The position numbers and the translations under genes are program-made. Under the pieces are notes generated by a model. It had not been told where the DNA came from. It was given only the letters and a program-made list of their open reading frames with translations, and searched no databases. DNA of 37,161 nucleotides from a virus: IMG/VR virus record IMGVR_UViG_3300028146_000024, positions 1-37,161 of that record, one strand, 5' to 3'. This document shows positions 24,910 to 32,019 of the stretch, one piece after another (the first letter of the stretch is position 1; the number at the start of each line of letters is the position of its first letter).

Positions 24910-26196
24910 TCATTGCCACTTTGTGCGTGTCTTGAACTCAAAGTAATTAAGATCAAGAACCAACCCTATTTCGCCGGTCTTGCCATTACGATGTTTGGCA
25001 ATGAGCAGCTTAGCCACATTATCCTGATCCTTGTCTCGGTCAAGGAACATGATTAGGTCTGCATCTTGTTCAATATTCCCGCATTGCCTAATGTCTGACA
25101 ACATGGGCGTTCTATCCACGCGCTTCTCAATGTTTCGGTTTAGCTGGCAGAGGACGAAAACAGGTACGTTAAAATCCTTGGCCAATGCCTTCAGGTCACG
25201 AGAGATGTTTGCCAAGCGCAACGTTTCATTCTCCCCTTCCCCGTCTACCAAGCCAATGTAGTCAATGAAAACGGCCTTTAGCCCATGTTCATTTCGAATC
25301 TTGCGACAGAAAGAACGCATCTGATAGACCGACATGCGCGAGTTGTCGTTAATGAAAACCTTGGACTTGCGTAGCTTCTTGAGACCTTCGCCAATCAATT
25401 TCCAATCGGAATTATTAACCTTTGCCTTGAAGATAAGATCGCCCTTAACCTTGGAAGCACGGGCAAGAGAGCGTTTGACCAACTGAGATTGGGGCATCTC
25501 CAAGCTAAATAAAACAACTGGCTCGTTCTGCTCAAAGCACCCAATGTTGTCAGCAATGTTTAGCATGAACATCGTCTTACCAACCGATGGTCTGGCAGCC
25601 AAGATGATGAGGTCACCGTCCTGCAAGCCATTCGTGTAATCATCCAGATCAATAAATCCTGTCGCCAACCCTGTAATCTTCCCCCCGCTGTCACAATCTT
25701 TATCAAGGCGCTCAATCACATTATCCATAATGTCCGCATAAGGCGTCACAATGAAAGGCATATCGTTTTCAATATTGTTGAGGCCAGAACGCAGATGCTC
25801 TAGGTAGTTCTCATCGCCATTGGCAATTTTGGTTTGGGTAATGTTCATCAAGGTAGCTGTCTTACGCCTGTTGCTCTCTTTCTTCACAATCTCAGCATAA
25901 GCCTTGATGTTGGTAGCACTGCATGCACTGGCTGCCACTTCTGCTATCTGCTTGAATATTTCTTGATCAGACTCGCCATTCATTGCTCGCATAAAGGCCG
26001 ATACGGTGAGAATGTCAGTGATCGCCTTTGTGTCTATGCGCTTCATGTGACAAATGGCACTGTAGGCGCGCCGCAGGAAGAAATCATGAAAATCGTCTTC
26101 TTTGAGTTCGCCCGCTATGTCTGCAAATGCATCCATGCTGATTAATAAATTACCAACGATGGCTTTCTCGGCCATGTATGCCTTTTGGTTAATCAT
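24910..26196 (-). CDS. Replicative DNA helicase, DnaB family
   Basis: 428 residues. N-terminal helical domain (1-100, EKAIVGNLLISMDAFADIAGE), linker, and RecA-like domain with Walker A ARPSVGKT at 201-208, Walker B VFIDYIGL near 305-312, and LCQLNRNIEKRVDRTPMLSDIR with the DnaB motif 4 arginines. Hexameric 5'-3' helicase at the fork. Encoded directly after the iteron-containing initiator gene, so loading by that protein is likely. Confidence 0.92.
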   Translation of the reverse strand: MINQKAYMAEKAIVGNLLISMDAFADIAGELKEDDFHDFFLRRAYSAICHMKRIDTKAITDILTVSAFMRAMNGESDQEIFKQIAEVAASACSATNIKAYAEIVKKESNRRKTATLMNITQTKIANGDENYLEHLRSGLNNIENDMPFIVTPYADIMDNVIERLDKDCDSGGKITGLATGFIDLDDYTNGLQDGDLIILAARPSVGKTMFMLNIADNIGCFEQNEPVVLFSLEMPQSQLVKRSLARASKVKGDLIFKAKVNNSDWKLIGEGLKKLRKSKVFINDNSRMSVYQMRSFCRKIRNEHGLKAVFIDYIGLVDGEGENETLRLANISRDLKALAKDFNVPVFVLCQLNRNIEKRVDRTPMLSDIRQCGNIEQDADLIMFLDRDKDQDNVAKLLIAKHRNGKTGEIGLVLDLNYFEFKTRTKWQ

Positions 26197-26206
26197 TGTT
26201 CACATC

Positions 26207-26830
26207 CTAATGAGAAAAAGTTTCTGAGGTCGGTGTATCATTCCTCCACGCATTTTCCTTTTCAATCCTCCTCTCTCTCTCTGCCATTCGCTCAGGATCT
26301 GCGGCTAGTTCTGCATAATATTGTTCCAAGGTTACAAAGCCTGGGGGATAGGAAGCGCGGCGCGCCTCCCAAGAGGCGTCGCGCGCGCCTTTTCTTTTAT
26401 CTGTTTTATTTATTCTGTTAGTAGGGCTGTCAGCATACCTTCTAGGTGGGCTGTCAGCATACCTTGCCATGCTGTCAGCATACCTTTCTTCACTTAAGGG
26501 TAGCTCAGAGCATACCTTATCTTTCTCTTTATAGGACATAATATGATCATAATTGAGGGTATAGCGATTACTTTGCGTGCGGGAATATTGAGCAGGCCGC
26601 GTTATCTTTATGAATCCTTTTTGCTCTAATGTTTTAATATTGCGCTTAACTGTATCTGCACTAAAAGAGATCATCTTTGCTATGGAGTCATAGCCATGCC
26701 AGGTATCTTTTTTATTGTTTATGCAGAGGTGAAGGGTGCTGAGTATTGCTTTTTCATGACCATTTAAAATGGTAGAAGGAATATTTTTTATTGCCCATTC
26801 GATCTGAAAATAGGTATAATCTTGTTTCAT
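26207..26830 (-). CDS. Replication initiator with winged helix, lambda O-like
   Basis: 207 residues, AAGGAG before ATG. Residues about 20-95 are a winged helix (STILNGHEKAILSTLHLC.. DSIAKMISFSADTVKRNI..LEQKGFIKI). The middle (about 105-140) holds three RYADS repeats produced by the iterons in the DNA; the acidic C-terminal 60 residues (FVTLEQYYAELAADPERM) would contact the helicase. As in lambda O, the gene contains its own origin. The family resembles phage replisome organisers. Confidence 0.75.
   Translation of the reverse strand: MKQDYTYFQIEWAIKNIPSTILNGHEKAILSTLHLCINNKKDTWHGYDSIAKMISFSADTVKRNIKTLEQKGFIKITRPAQYSRTQSNRYTLNYDHIMSYKEKDKVCSELPLSEERYADSMARYADSPPRRYADSPTNRINKTDKRKGARDASWEARRASYPPGFVTLEQYYAELAADPERMAERERRIEKENAWRNDTPTSETFSH
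26389..26518. other. Candidate replication origin with iterons inside the initiator gene
   Basis: Three copies of GCTGTCAGCATACCTT (26426-26441, 26450-26465, 26471-26486) and a diverged fourth (26503-26518). Repeats start 24 and then 21 bases apart. Each carries the dyad GCTG-T-CAGC, fully TGCTG-T-CAGCA in copy 3. An AT-rich run (26389-26424) abuts them. The arrangement parallels the lambda origin. Confidence 0.7.
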
Positions 26831-26865
26831 AAGGTCTCCTTATGTGTTTATTTTGTGAAAGATTT

Positions 26866-26924
26866 AAATGGGCGTAGCGCTAACTATGCCCATTTTCCTG
26901 GGCAATTGACGCAATTCCATTGCG
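26866..26924 (-). promoter_or_regulatory. Two hairpins before the initiator gene
   Basis: AAATGGGC/GCCCATTT (26866-26873 with 26888-26895) and CGCAAT-tcc-ATTGCG (26910-26924) lie in the 106-base gap between the winged-helix gene and the initiator. Neither has a strong T run, so they look like leader control or weak termination. Confidence 0.45.
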
Positions 26925-26936
26925 CCCCTTAAATCA

Positions 26937-27281
26937 CTAGTTTACAGATGTATTTTGTTCTAAATGCTTGTAAAAGCTCCTTATAAGATCAATATTTACA
27001 CTGTAATGTCGTTTATATTTATTTACTTTTTTGATGAAAATAAATCCTTTTTTCTCTAATGAGGACAAATGTTTATCTGCTGTTTTTCTGGAGAAATGAT
27101 AATTCAAAACTTCTTCAGGGGTGGAAATATAATCATTTCCCTCTTTCATAGCAGAAAGCAACATCATGAGAGATAATCTTTCTTTTGCTCTGATATCCTG
27201 TGGTAAATGTAAAATACAGGCCATCAAATGAACGACCACAAAATGCCATTCTTGATTATCAAGAGCTGAAAATTTCTTCAT
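26937..27281 (-). CDS. Winged-helix DNA-binding protein
   Basis: 114 residues. Middle HTH (ISTPEEVLNYHFSRKTADKHLSSLEKKGFIFI) followed by a basic wing (KKVNKYKRHYSVN). Related in outline to the wing domain of the initiator downstream. Overlaps the zinc protein upstream by 23 bases. Likely a regulator of the replication operon or an origin-binding accessory. Confidence 0.6.
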   Translation of the reverse strand: MKKFSALDNQEWHFVVVHLMACILHLPQDIRAKERLSLMMLLSAMKEGNDYISTPEEVLNYHFSRKTADKHLSSLEKKGFIFIKKVNKYKRHYSVNIDLIRSFYKHLEQNTSVN

Positions 27282-27444
27282 CTTTTACATTCCTGAATGA
27301 TTTAAGGACACGTCTAGCCTGAATAGGAACCTCCTCATTAATATCCCCATGCTTGCGATAGCGCATATAGTGGCTAGCACATAACTTATGTTTTTTGTAG
27401 ATAGAGAGTCTATTACATCCCTTCGCACAACATTTTTCTTGCAT
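27259..27444 (-). CDS. Small zinc protein (HNH-associated finger)
   Basis: 61 residues from ATG 27444, chosen because AGGAGG precedes it by 5 bases; ten further in-frame codons upstream lack a ribosome site. CCAKGCNRLSIYKKHKLC followed by HYMRYRKHGD is the zinc finger that often precedes HNH nuclease domains in phage proteins, but the HNH part is absent. First gene of the leftward replication operon. Confidence 0.6.
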   Translation of the reverse strand: MQEKCCAKGCNRLSIYKKHKLCASHYMRYRKHGDINEEVPIQARRVLKSFRNVKDEEIFSS

Positions 27445-27517
27445 AGCGCCTCCTATATATAATACTTTTAACAATATTAGTTAGAAACACAAATGTCAAC
27501 CAAAAGGATTTTATGAC

Positions 27518-27928
27518 ATGAGTATGACGGTGCAGGAAGCGTTAACCATTATGCAACTATACGGCCAGGTGGTAACGCGTGACCTGGTGAAACAAGCCTA
27601 TAGGAAGTTGGCCTCAAAATATCATCCCGACAAAAACCCCGAGGGATTGCGCCAGATGCAAGAGGTCAATGTAGCCTATGACTACCTCACCAAAATACCC
27701 GAATCAAGTCTCTCAGGTGCCTATCAAAAAGAAAGAGTGACACCCAACAAAAGGCCCGAACCATCCGAATATCACCTATTCAGAATCAAAGGATTAATAG
27801 TTAGTACGGATGACTTTTCGTGTAAAATTTGGGTATCAGGTAAGACCTTTCGCTATAAAGAACTGCTCAAAAAATATGGCTTTCGCTGGTGTCCAGATGA
27901 ACGCGCATGGTGGCGTTATAGTTATTAA
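27518..27928 (+). CDS. J-domain co-chaperone-like protein
   Basis: 136 residues. J-domain at about 5-60 with the HPD tripeptide at 36-38 (YRKLASKYHPDKNPEGL), which activates Hsp70 (DnaK). The C-terminal 50 residues (VSGKTFRYKELLKKYGFRWCPDERAWW) match a small module found in several phage proteins, perhaps nucleic-acid binding. It starts the rightward early operon, 73 bases from the divergent replication operon. Lambda replication needs host DnaJ/DnaK, so this may recruit DnaK to the origin complex. Confidence 0.75.
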   Translation: MSMTVQEALTIMQLYGQVVTRDLVKQAYRKLASKYHPDKNPEGLRQMQEVNVAYDYLTKIPESSLSGAYQKERVTPNKRPEPSEYHLFRIKGLIVSTDDFSCKIWVSGKTFRYKELLKKYGFRWCPDERAWWRYSY

Positions 27929-27941
27929 TGTGATACATTAA
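27925..27941. promoter_or_regulatory. Short operator-like inverted repeat
   Basis: TTAATG-tgata-CATTAA lies 38 bases before the first ribbon-helix-helix-like gene, a typical place and size for autoregulation. No biochemical evidence. Confidence 0.35.
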
Positions 27942-27978
27942 TGCAATAACATCATTATACAGACTATGGAATATAAAA

Positions 27979-28152
27979 ATGAAAGATATTAAGACCTTTA
28001 ACGTAAGATTAACCAAGGAACTCTGGCTATTCTTAAAGAAAGAAGCAGCCAATAGAGAAACCTCTATGACAGATTTAATAGAACTTTGTGTAGCAAAATT
28101 TAAAAAAAATTGTGAGAAAAAAGAGTTGACAAATAGTGGTGCGGATGTATAA
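27979..28152 (+). CDS. Ribbon-helix-helix-like regulator 1
   Basis: 57 residues. KTFNVRLTKELWLFLKKEAA..TSMTDLIELCVAKF has the Arc/CopG layout: one N-terminal strand (KTFNVRL), then two helices. Lysine-rich tail. Dimeric repressor-like DNA binding at small operators is expected. Its 3' end carries the promoter of the next gene. Confidence 0.6.
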   Translation: MKDIKTFNVRLTKELWLFLKKEAANRETSMTDLIELCVAKFKKNCEKKELTNSGADV

Positions 28153-28153
28153 T
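28126..28153 (+). promoter_or_regulatory. Sigma-70 promoter
   Basis: TTGACA (28126-28131), 16 bases, TATAAT (28148-28153): both boxes match consensus. It overlaps the end of the upstream regulator gene and drives the next peptide and probably the early genes after it. Confidence 0.85.
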
Positions 28154-28186
28154 TGCATTTTACAGCAAACTTGAAAGGAAAAAACA

Positions 28187-28357
28187 GTGTCAGACGAACT
28201 AAAAAAGATTTCAGTAGAAGTAAGTAATGATTGCTGGAAGAAAATAAAAATACTTTCCATACACAAAGAGATCACATTACAAGAAGCAGTGAGGGATATA
28301 TTAGAGAAAGCAGTTTCATCTAAACGATTTGATATAAATGTTCCAGAGGTAAACTAG
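28187..28357 (+). CDS. Ribbon-helix-helix-like regulator 2
   Basis: 56 residues from GTG 28187 with AAAGGA 6 bases upstream. KKISVEVSNDCWKKIKILSI..ITLQEAVRDILEKAV matches the same strand-helix-helix outline as the neighbour at 27979-28152 but is clearly diverged. Produced from the consensus promoter at 28126. May repress that promoter. Confidence 0.55.
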   Translation: MSDELKKISVEVSNDCWKKIKILSIHKEITLQEAVRDILEKAVSSKRFDINVPEVN

Positions 28358-28367
28358 AAATAAAAAT

Positions 28368-28396
28368 GGGATAGAAGATTCGCAGTCATCTATCCC
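28368..28396 (+). promoter_or_regulatory. Hairpin after the second regulator gene
   Basis: GGGATAGA-(13)-TCTATCCC, perfect 8 pairs, without a T run. A weak terminator, processing site or RNA protein-binding hairpin ahead of the gene at 28428. Confidence 0.45.
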
Positions 28397-28427
28397 TCAC
28401 TAAATTAATCCACGCAGGAGAAACTTA

Positions 28428-28955
28428 ATGTCTCACATTAGTATAGATCAACAGTTACAAAATTTACAAGAAGATACAAACAAACTTTGTATATTGTGCA
28501 AAGGAAGCACAGTCACACCTCTCCATGTCAAAGGAATGACTAACATGAGTTTAAAGCAACTACAGAACTTTATATCTGATTGTGTCAGCAACTATGCAAC
28601 CTACAACAAACTAGATGACTTCTACAGTCTAAATATTTCTAACCTTCCCGACTTTGTGCAAGATGAATTTGCAGCCCTCATCATGGCAGAAAATGAATCA
28701 TTAGCCTCCGAAGCAACAGGCCCAGACAACAAAAATTGGGAAAAGAAAATGTTACCTGCACTTCTTCGCTATCTCAAAAATTCAACCGATAAAGACGAAT
28801 CAATCGAGTTCACCAATACATGGAGAACATGCGTTACTAGTTACTTCCTAGACCGTATGCAAGAACTTATTGATAGTGAATTGGGGAATTTTAATCATGA
28901 AAACTTCTACTGCAAATCGGCAGAGAAAATGTACGGCATACCGCGCACTCTTTAA
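28428..28955 (+). CDS. Unknown early protein
   Basis: 175 residues, GCAGGAG before ATG. Helical, with a possible zinc or redox pair CILCKG at 21-26 and further Cys near the end. No domain recognised. Its 3' end is overlapped in another frame by a 48-residue membrane peptide. Confidence 0.55.
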   Translation: MSHISIDQQLQNLQEDTNKLCILCKGSTVTPLHVKGMTNMSLKQLQNFISDCVSNYATYNKLDDFYSLNISNLPDFVQDEFAALIMAENESLASEATGPDNKNWEKKMLPALLRYLKNSTDKDESIEFTNTWRTCVTSYFLDRMQELIDSELGNFNHENFYCKSAEKMYGIPRTL

Positions 28956-29043
28956 GAACTTGTTTTGGAGTCTCGCCCTAATAGCACTTATTTACTACAA
29001 CCTAATTGTATTAACCAATCAGATTATAGAGGGGAAATTATGA
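28897..29043 (+). CDS. Small single-span membrane protein
   Basis: 48 residues: basic N-terminus (KTSTANRQRKCTAYR) and one hydrophobic helix (LFWSLALIALIYYNLIVL). GGGGA precedes ATG. Overlaps the previous gene by 59 bases and the next by ATGA, so the frame is under double use. Inner-membrane early protein; function unknown. Confidence 0.5.
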   Translation: MKTSTANRQRKCTAYRALFKNLFWSLALIALIYYNLIVLTNQIIEGKL

Positions 29044-29177
29044 AAGTTTATGTAGTAATGAGAAACGGAGCTTTTGAAACAACTTTAGAATGTATTTTTT
29101 CTAATAAAAAAGATGCGGAAGATTTTATAAATGGAGATATAGATTTGTTCATAAAAGAAGAACTAGTAATACCATAG
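29040..29177 (+). CDS. Small early protein
   Basis: 45 residues from ATG 29040, which follows GAGGGG and overlaps the previous stop. MKVYVVMRNGAFETTLECIFS then NKKDAEDFINGDIDLFIKEE, a strand-strand-helix fold seen in many tiny phage proteins. Function unknown. Confidence 0.5.
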   Translation: MKVYVVMRNGAFETTLECIFSNKKDAEDFINGDIDLFIKEELVIP

Positions 29178-29188
29178 ATAAATGCACC

Positions 29189-29254
29189 AGAGGCATTTTA
29201 AAAGTAAGGATTGAATCATAAAATTTACTGAACTCTTACCTAAAAGGTGCCTCT
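29189..29254 (+). promoter_or_regulatory. Leader hairpin before the Sak4-like gene
   Basis: AGAGGCA (29189-29195) pairs with TGCCTCT (29248-29254), enclosing GTAAG/CTTAC. Lies in the 127-base gap before the ATPase gene. Possible leader control; no T run. Confidence 0.4.
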
Positions 29255-29304
29255 CATGGATTTATCTAAGCCTTTAAGTAGGCATAACTTTAGGAGTATG
29301 TGTA

Positions 29305-30159
29305 ATGGCGTTAAAAGCAAAGAAACCGCAACAGATCGAACAGAGATTAAAAGCCTTATTTTATGGGCAAGCAGGTGTAGGTAAAACGATGGCAGCTATC
29401 CAGTTTCCAAAGCCCTACATTATAGATACCGAAGGATCAACTAATAAGCCACAGTATGTAAAAGCTATCAACAAGGTAGATGGCGTAGTCTTTATGACCG
29501 TTGATTTTGATGAAATGATCAATGAAATAAAATCTTTACTATCTGAGAAACACGACTACAAAACACTTGTCATCGATTCACTCACCCTGTTATACAATGA
29601 CCTACTCGATAAAGCAGAAAAAAAGGTCGGTACTGACTTTGGTCGCCATTATGGAGAAGCCAATAAGCGCATGAAGCAGTTATTGAATCTGTTATTTAGA
29701 ATTGACATGAACGTCATTATCACTAGTCACTCAAAGAATGAGTACGGTCAGAACCTTGCAGTCTTAGGGCAAACCTTTGATTGCTACAAGAAATTAGATT
29801 ACCTATTCGACCTCGTATTTGAGATACAAAAGCGTGGTCAGACAAGAGTGGGGATCATTAAGAAGTCCCGCATTGAACCCCTACCTGATGGAGAAACTTT
29901 CCCCTTCTCATATGATGAGATAGCAGATCGATATGGTAGAGGTGTACTTGAACGAGAAGCAATTGCCGAAGTCTTGGCAAGCAAAGAACAAGTTGCCCAT
30001 CTACGTCACTTGGTAGATCTATTCAAAGAACCCGAAGAAGTTGTGCAGAAGTGGCTAGACAAAGCTAATGCTGAAACGTTTGAAGAAATGAATGAAGAGA
30101 TCATTAAAAAATTAATAACCCACATGGAAAGTAAATTAAAATCTAAAGGAGACGCATAA
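29305..30159 (+). CDS. Sak4-like RecA-fold recombinase (AAA_24)
   Basis: 284 residues. Walker A GQAGVGKT at 21-28, Walker B TLVIDSLT near 87-94, a sensor-like VIITSHSKNEYG, and a RecA-core-only length, as in Sak4 single-strand annealing/RecA-like proteins that act with a phage SSB. The neighbouring gene is the SSB-like partner, starting on its stop (TAATG). Likely promotes strand annealing in recombination and genome concatemer formation. Confidence 0.85.
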   Translation: MALKAKKPQQIEQRLKALFYGQAGVGKTMAAIQFPKPYIIDTEGSTNKPQYVKAINKVDGVVFMTVDFDEMINEIKSLLSEKHDYKTLVIDSLTLLYNDLLDKAEKKVGTDFGRHYGEANKRMKQLLNLLFRIDMNVIITSHSKNEYGQNLAVLGQTFDCYKKLDYLFDLVFEIQKRGQTRVGIIKKSRIEPLPDGETFPFSYDEIADRYGRGVLEREAIAEVLASKEQVAHLRHLVDLFKEPEEVVQKWLDKANAETFEEMNEEIIKKLITHMESKLKSKGDA

Positions 30160-30641
30160 TGTTTGACTACGAACCAATGTCTGAACAAGATGCAATGAAA
30201 GCAAGATTTCAACTGCTAGAGGACGGAGAATATGAGGCTGTAATTGAAAAAGCAGAAGCTCGCCTATCCAGCACAGGAAACAATATGATCGAAGTGCATC
30301 TCAATGTTTATGATGCTACTGGCAAACCAAATCCAATAAGGGACTATTGGGTATTTACTCCTAATATGATGTGGAAAGCTATTCATGGGTCAGATTCAGC
30401 AGGTCTTGCAAAAGAGTATGAAGAAAGAAAATTTCATCCTGATATGTTACCTGGTCGCAATGTACGGGTTATACTGGGCACCCAAATAGGTAATGAGATA
30501 CCAGCTGATAAATTAAATGGAAAACCACCTGGCTCCCGTTACCCAGACAAGAATGTAGTTCAAGACTACGTCAAGAAGGCAGATCAAAAGGCAGTAAGTA
30601 AGCCAGTTGATGATTTTCAGGATGATTTAATTCCATTCTAA
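30159..30641 (+). CDS. Single-stranded DNA-binding-like protein (DUF669)
   Basis: 160 residues. Central OB-type beta region (GEYEAVIEKAEARLS..NMIEVHLNVYDATG) as in DUF669, often the partner of Sak4. The C-terminal tip DDFQDDLIPF mimics the acidic D-D-x-I-P-F tail of bacterial SSB that recruits replication and repair proteins. AAAGGAG before ATG. A structured RNA follows it. Confidence 0.82.
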   Translation: MFDYEPMSEQDAMKARFQLLEDGEYEAVIEKAEARLSSTGNNMIEVHLNVYDATGKPNPIRDYWVFTPNMMWKAIHGSDSAGLAKEYEERKFHPDMLPGRNVRVILGTQIGNEIPADKLNGKPPGSRYPDKNVVQDYVKKADQKAVSKPVDDFQDDLIPF

Positions 30642-30651
30642 AAAAGGTTCA

Positions 30652-30855
30652 TGGCCGACGATACTTTGTTGAGAGGACTAAGCTCTCTATTAAACAGAAC
30701 GGACAAAGGACAATAGGCCACCAATTTATGGCAATTGCGGCGTGGACAGTGACACGCAGGTAAGGTTATTAAGGTCTTGATAGGCTACCCTGAAATAAAT
30801 TAACCGCCGCCCTAAGCCTTCTCGGGCTATCCGGTGCAATTCCGGCCGATTGCCA
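30652..30855 (+). ncRNA. Structured RNA 1 (shares a core with RNA 2)
   Basis: The 218-base gap 30642-30859 holds no gene. Helices in order: TGGCC/GGCCA (30652-30656, 30716-30720) enclosing GAGAG/CTCTC; TGGCAATTG (30729-30737) with CGATTGCCA (30847-30855); GCGTG/CACGC; GTAAGGTT (30760-30767); TTAAGG (30769-30774), 15 bases, CTGAAATAAAT (30790-30800); AGCC/GGCT; and CCGG-TGCAATT-CCGG (30831-30845), a T-arm-like hairpin. An A/T-rich run with short T tracts follows. Class not recognised; ends are approximate and the + strand is inferred. Confidence 0.6.
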
Positions 30856-30859
30856 AATT

Positions 30860-31546
30860 TTAATTTTTATCTATCATGATTGAATATTTAACCATCTTAT
30901 CCATTATATTTTTATTAAAATTCATATTAGCGCATTCAAGAGTTTGTATAGAGGTATTGGTATACCAATTAATAGTATAAAGAAATCCATCATTAATATT
31001 ACCTTCTATTATCTTATTAGAAGGTTTTTTATTAACGAAATATTCCGTTGTTTCTTCACCTAATTGAGCAGCTAGAATCCCCATGCGTGAATAAGAACAA
31101 TTCCCTAATTCTTTTTCACTAAAAAACATCCTAATACCATTCCATCCCTTATCTTTTTCGAATGACCCTATCGGTGCATATCCGATGATATTTATATTAG
31201 GAATATTAATAGTAGAGAAAGGGAAAGATAATTTTATTTCCTTGTAATTGTGCTTCATTTTTGTATCTTGATTACCATAATCCTTGTAACCATCACCATA
31301 ATTATATTGATCTTCAGCATGTTTTTTTATGTTCAATAAGAATTTGGCATTATTATCAGTAGTCAAAATATAGCCGTTAGTCTTTTCTTCATTTTTATTT
31401 GCCATTATTCTTTCTTTCATAGACAAAGGTAAATTCTGTTTGCTAACGGGTATAATCGTTATACCTCTTTGTGTAGAAGGGAAAGGAGGCTCTTCAGCAT
31501 GGCAAATTAATGGTATCAATAAAGCAATTAATAGTTTTTTATTCAT
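30860..31546 (-). CDS. Secreted protein of unknown function (moron gene 2)
   Basis: 228 residues. N-terminal signal peptide (MNKKLLIALLIPLICHAEE, cleavage after HA). Mature part is Lys/Asn-rich, beta-leaning, with two late cysteines (about 160 and 210). Starts on the stop of its partner (ATGA) and is transcribed opposite to surrounding early genes. Could act in the periplasm, for example in superinfection exclusion, but no family is recognised. Confidence 0.6.
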   Translation of the reverse strand: MNKKLLIALLIPLICHAEEPPFPSTQRGITIIPVSKQNLPLSMKERIMANKNEEKTNGYILTTDNNAKFLLNIKKHAEDQYNYGDGYKDYGNQDTKMKHNYKEIKLSFPFSTINIPNINIIGYAPIGSFEKDKGWNGIRMFFSEKELGNCSYSRMGILAAQLGEETTEYFVNKKPSNKIIEGNINDGFLYTINWYTNTSIQTLECANMNFNKNIMDKMVKYSIMIDKN

Positions 31547-31941
31547 ATTTTCTTTCCTTCTAAATTTTTATCTTTATCCCACCATCCATCATAAATACTG
31601 CAATCACTGACTGTCTCTTCGGCGGCCAGATAGCCATTGCCTTTAGAATCTTTCATGTAATGGGTTCCATGTACAATCCATCCTCCGGTCCCTTCACCCC
31701 AATGTACTTGAGCATTGCGCCATGTTAACACCCATGGCATATCCACGGTATGAACGACATGCCCAGTTTTTTCCTGGATATGATCACTTCTAACAAACAA
31801 CCATCTATCTTGTGTCCAATCCCAGCTTATTGATTCATTATTGGCACAATTTGCCCTGGAATGGTGAGTAAGACCATTAAATCCTGCGTTTGCGCTTGAA
31901 AAGATACCTACTGTGATAAGATATATAATCACCTTTCTCAT
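31543..31941 (-). CDS. Secreted protein of unknown function (moron gene 1)
   Basis: 132 residues; AAGGA before ATG. Signal peptide MRKVIIYLITVGIFSSANA. Mature protein rich in Trp and His (ISWDWTQDRWLFVRSDH; WRNAQVHWGEGTGGW) with two cysteines (C32 and C115) likely to form a disulfide. Own promoter at 31972-31999. Periplasmic; function unknown. Confidence 0.6.
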   Translation of the reverse strand: MRKVIIYLITVGIFSSANAGFNGLTHHSRANCANNESISWDWTQDRWLFVRSDHIQEKTGHVVHTVDMPWVLTWRNAQVHWGEGTGGWIVHGTHYMKDSKGNGYLAAEETVSDCSIYDGWWDKDKNLEGKKI

Positions 31942-31971
31942 TTTTTAGTCCTTACTAATCTTGGATGGGCA

Positions 31972-31999
31972 AGTATATAATCATTTTTTAAAATGGCAA
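31972..31999 (-). promoter_or_regulatory. Promoter of the secreted-protein pair
   Basis: On the minus strand TTGCCA (31999-31994), 16 bases, TATACT (31977-31972), with the gene ATG at 31941. Fits an autonomous sigma-70 promoter as expected for a moron. Confidence 0.7.
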
Positions 32000-32019
32000 T
32001 ATCGGCCTATGGATGAAAT

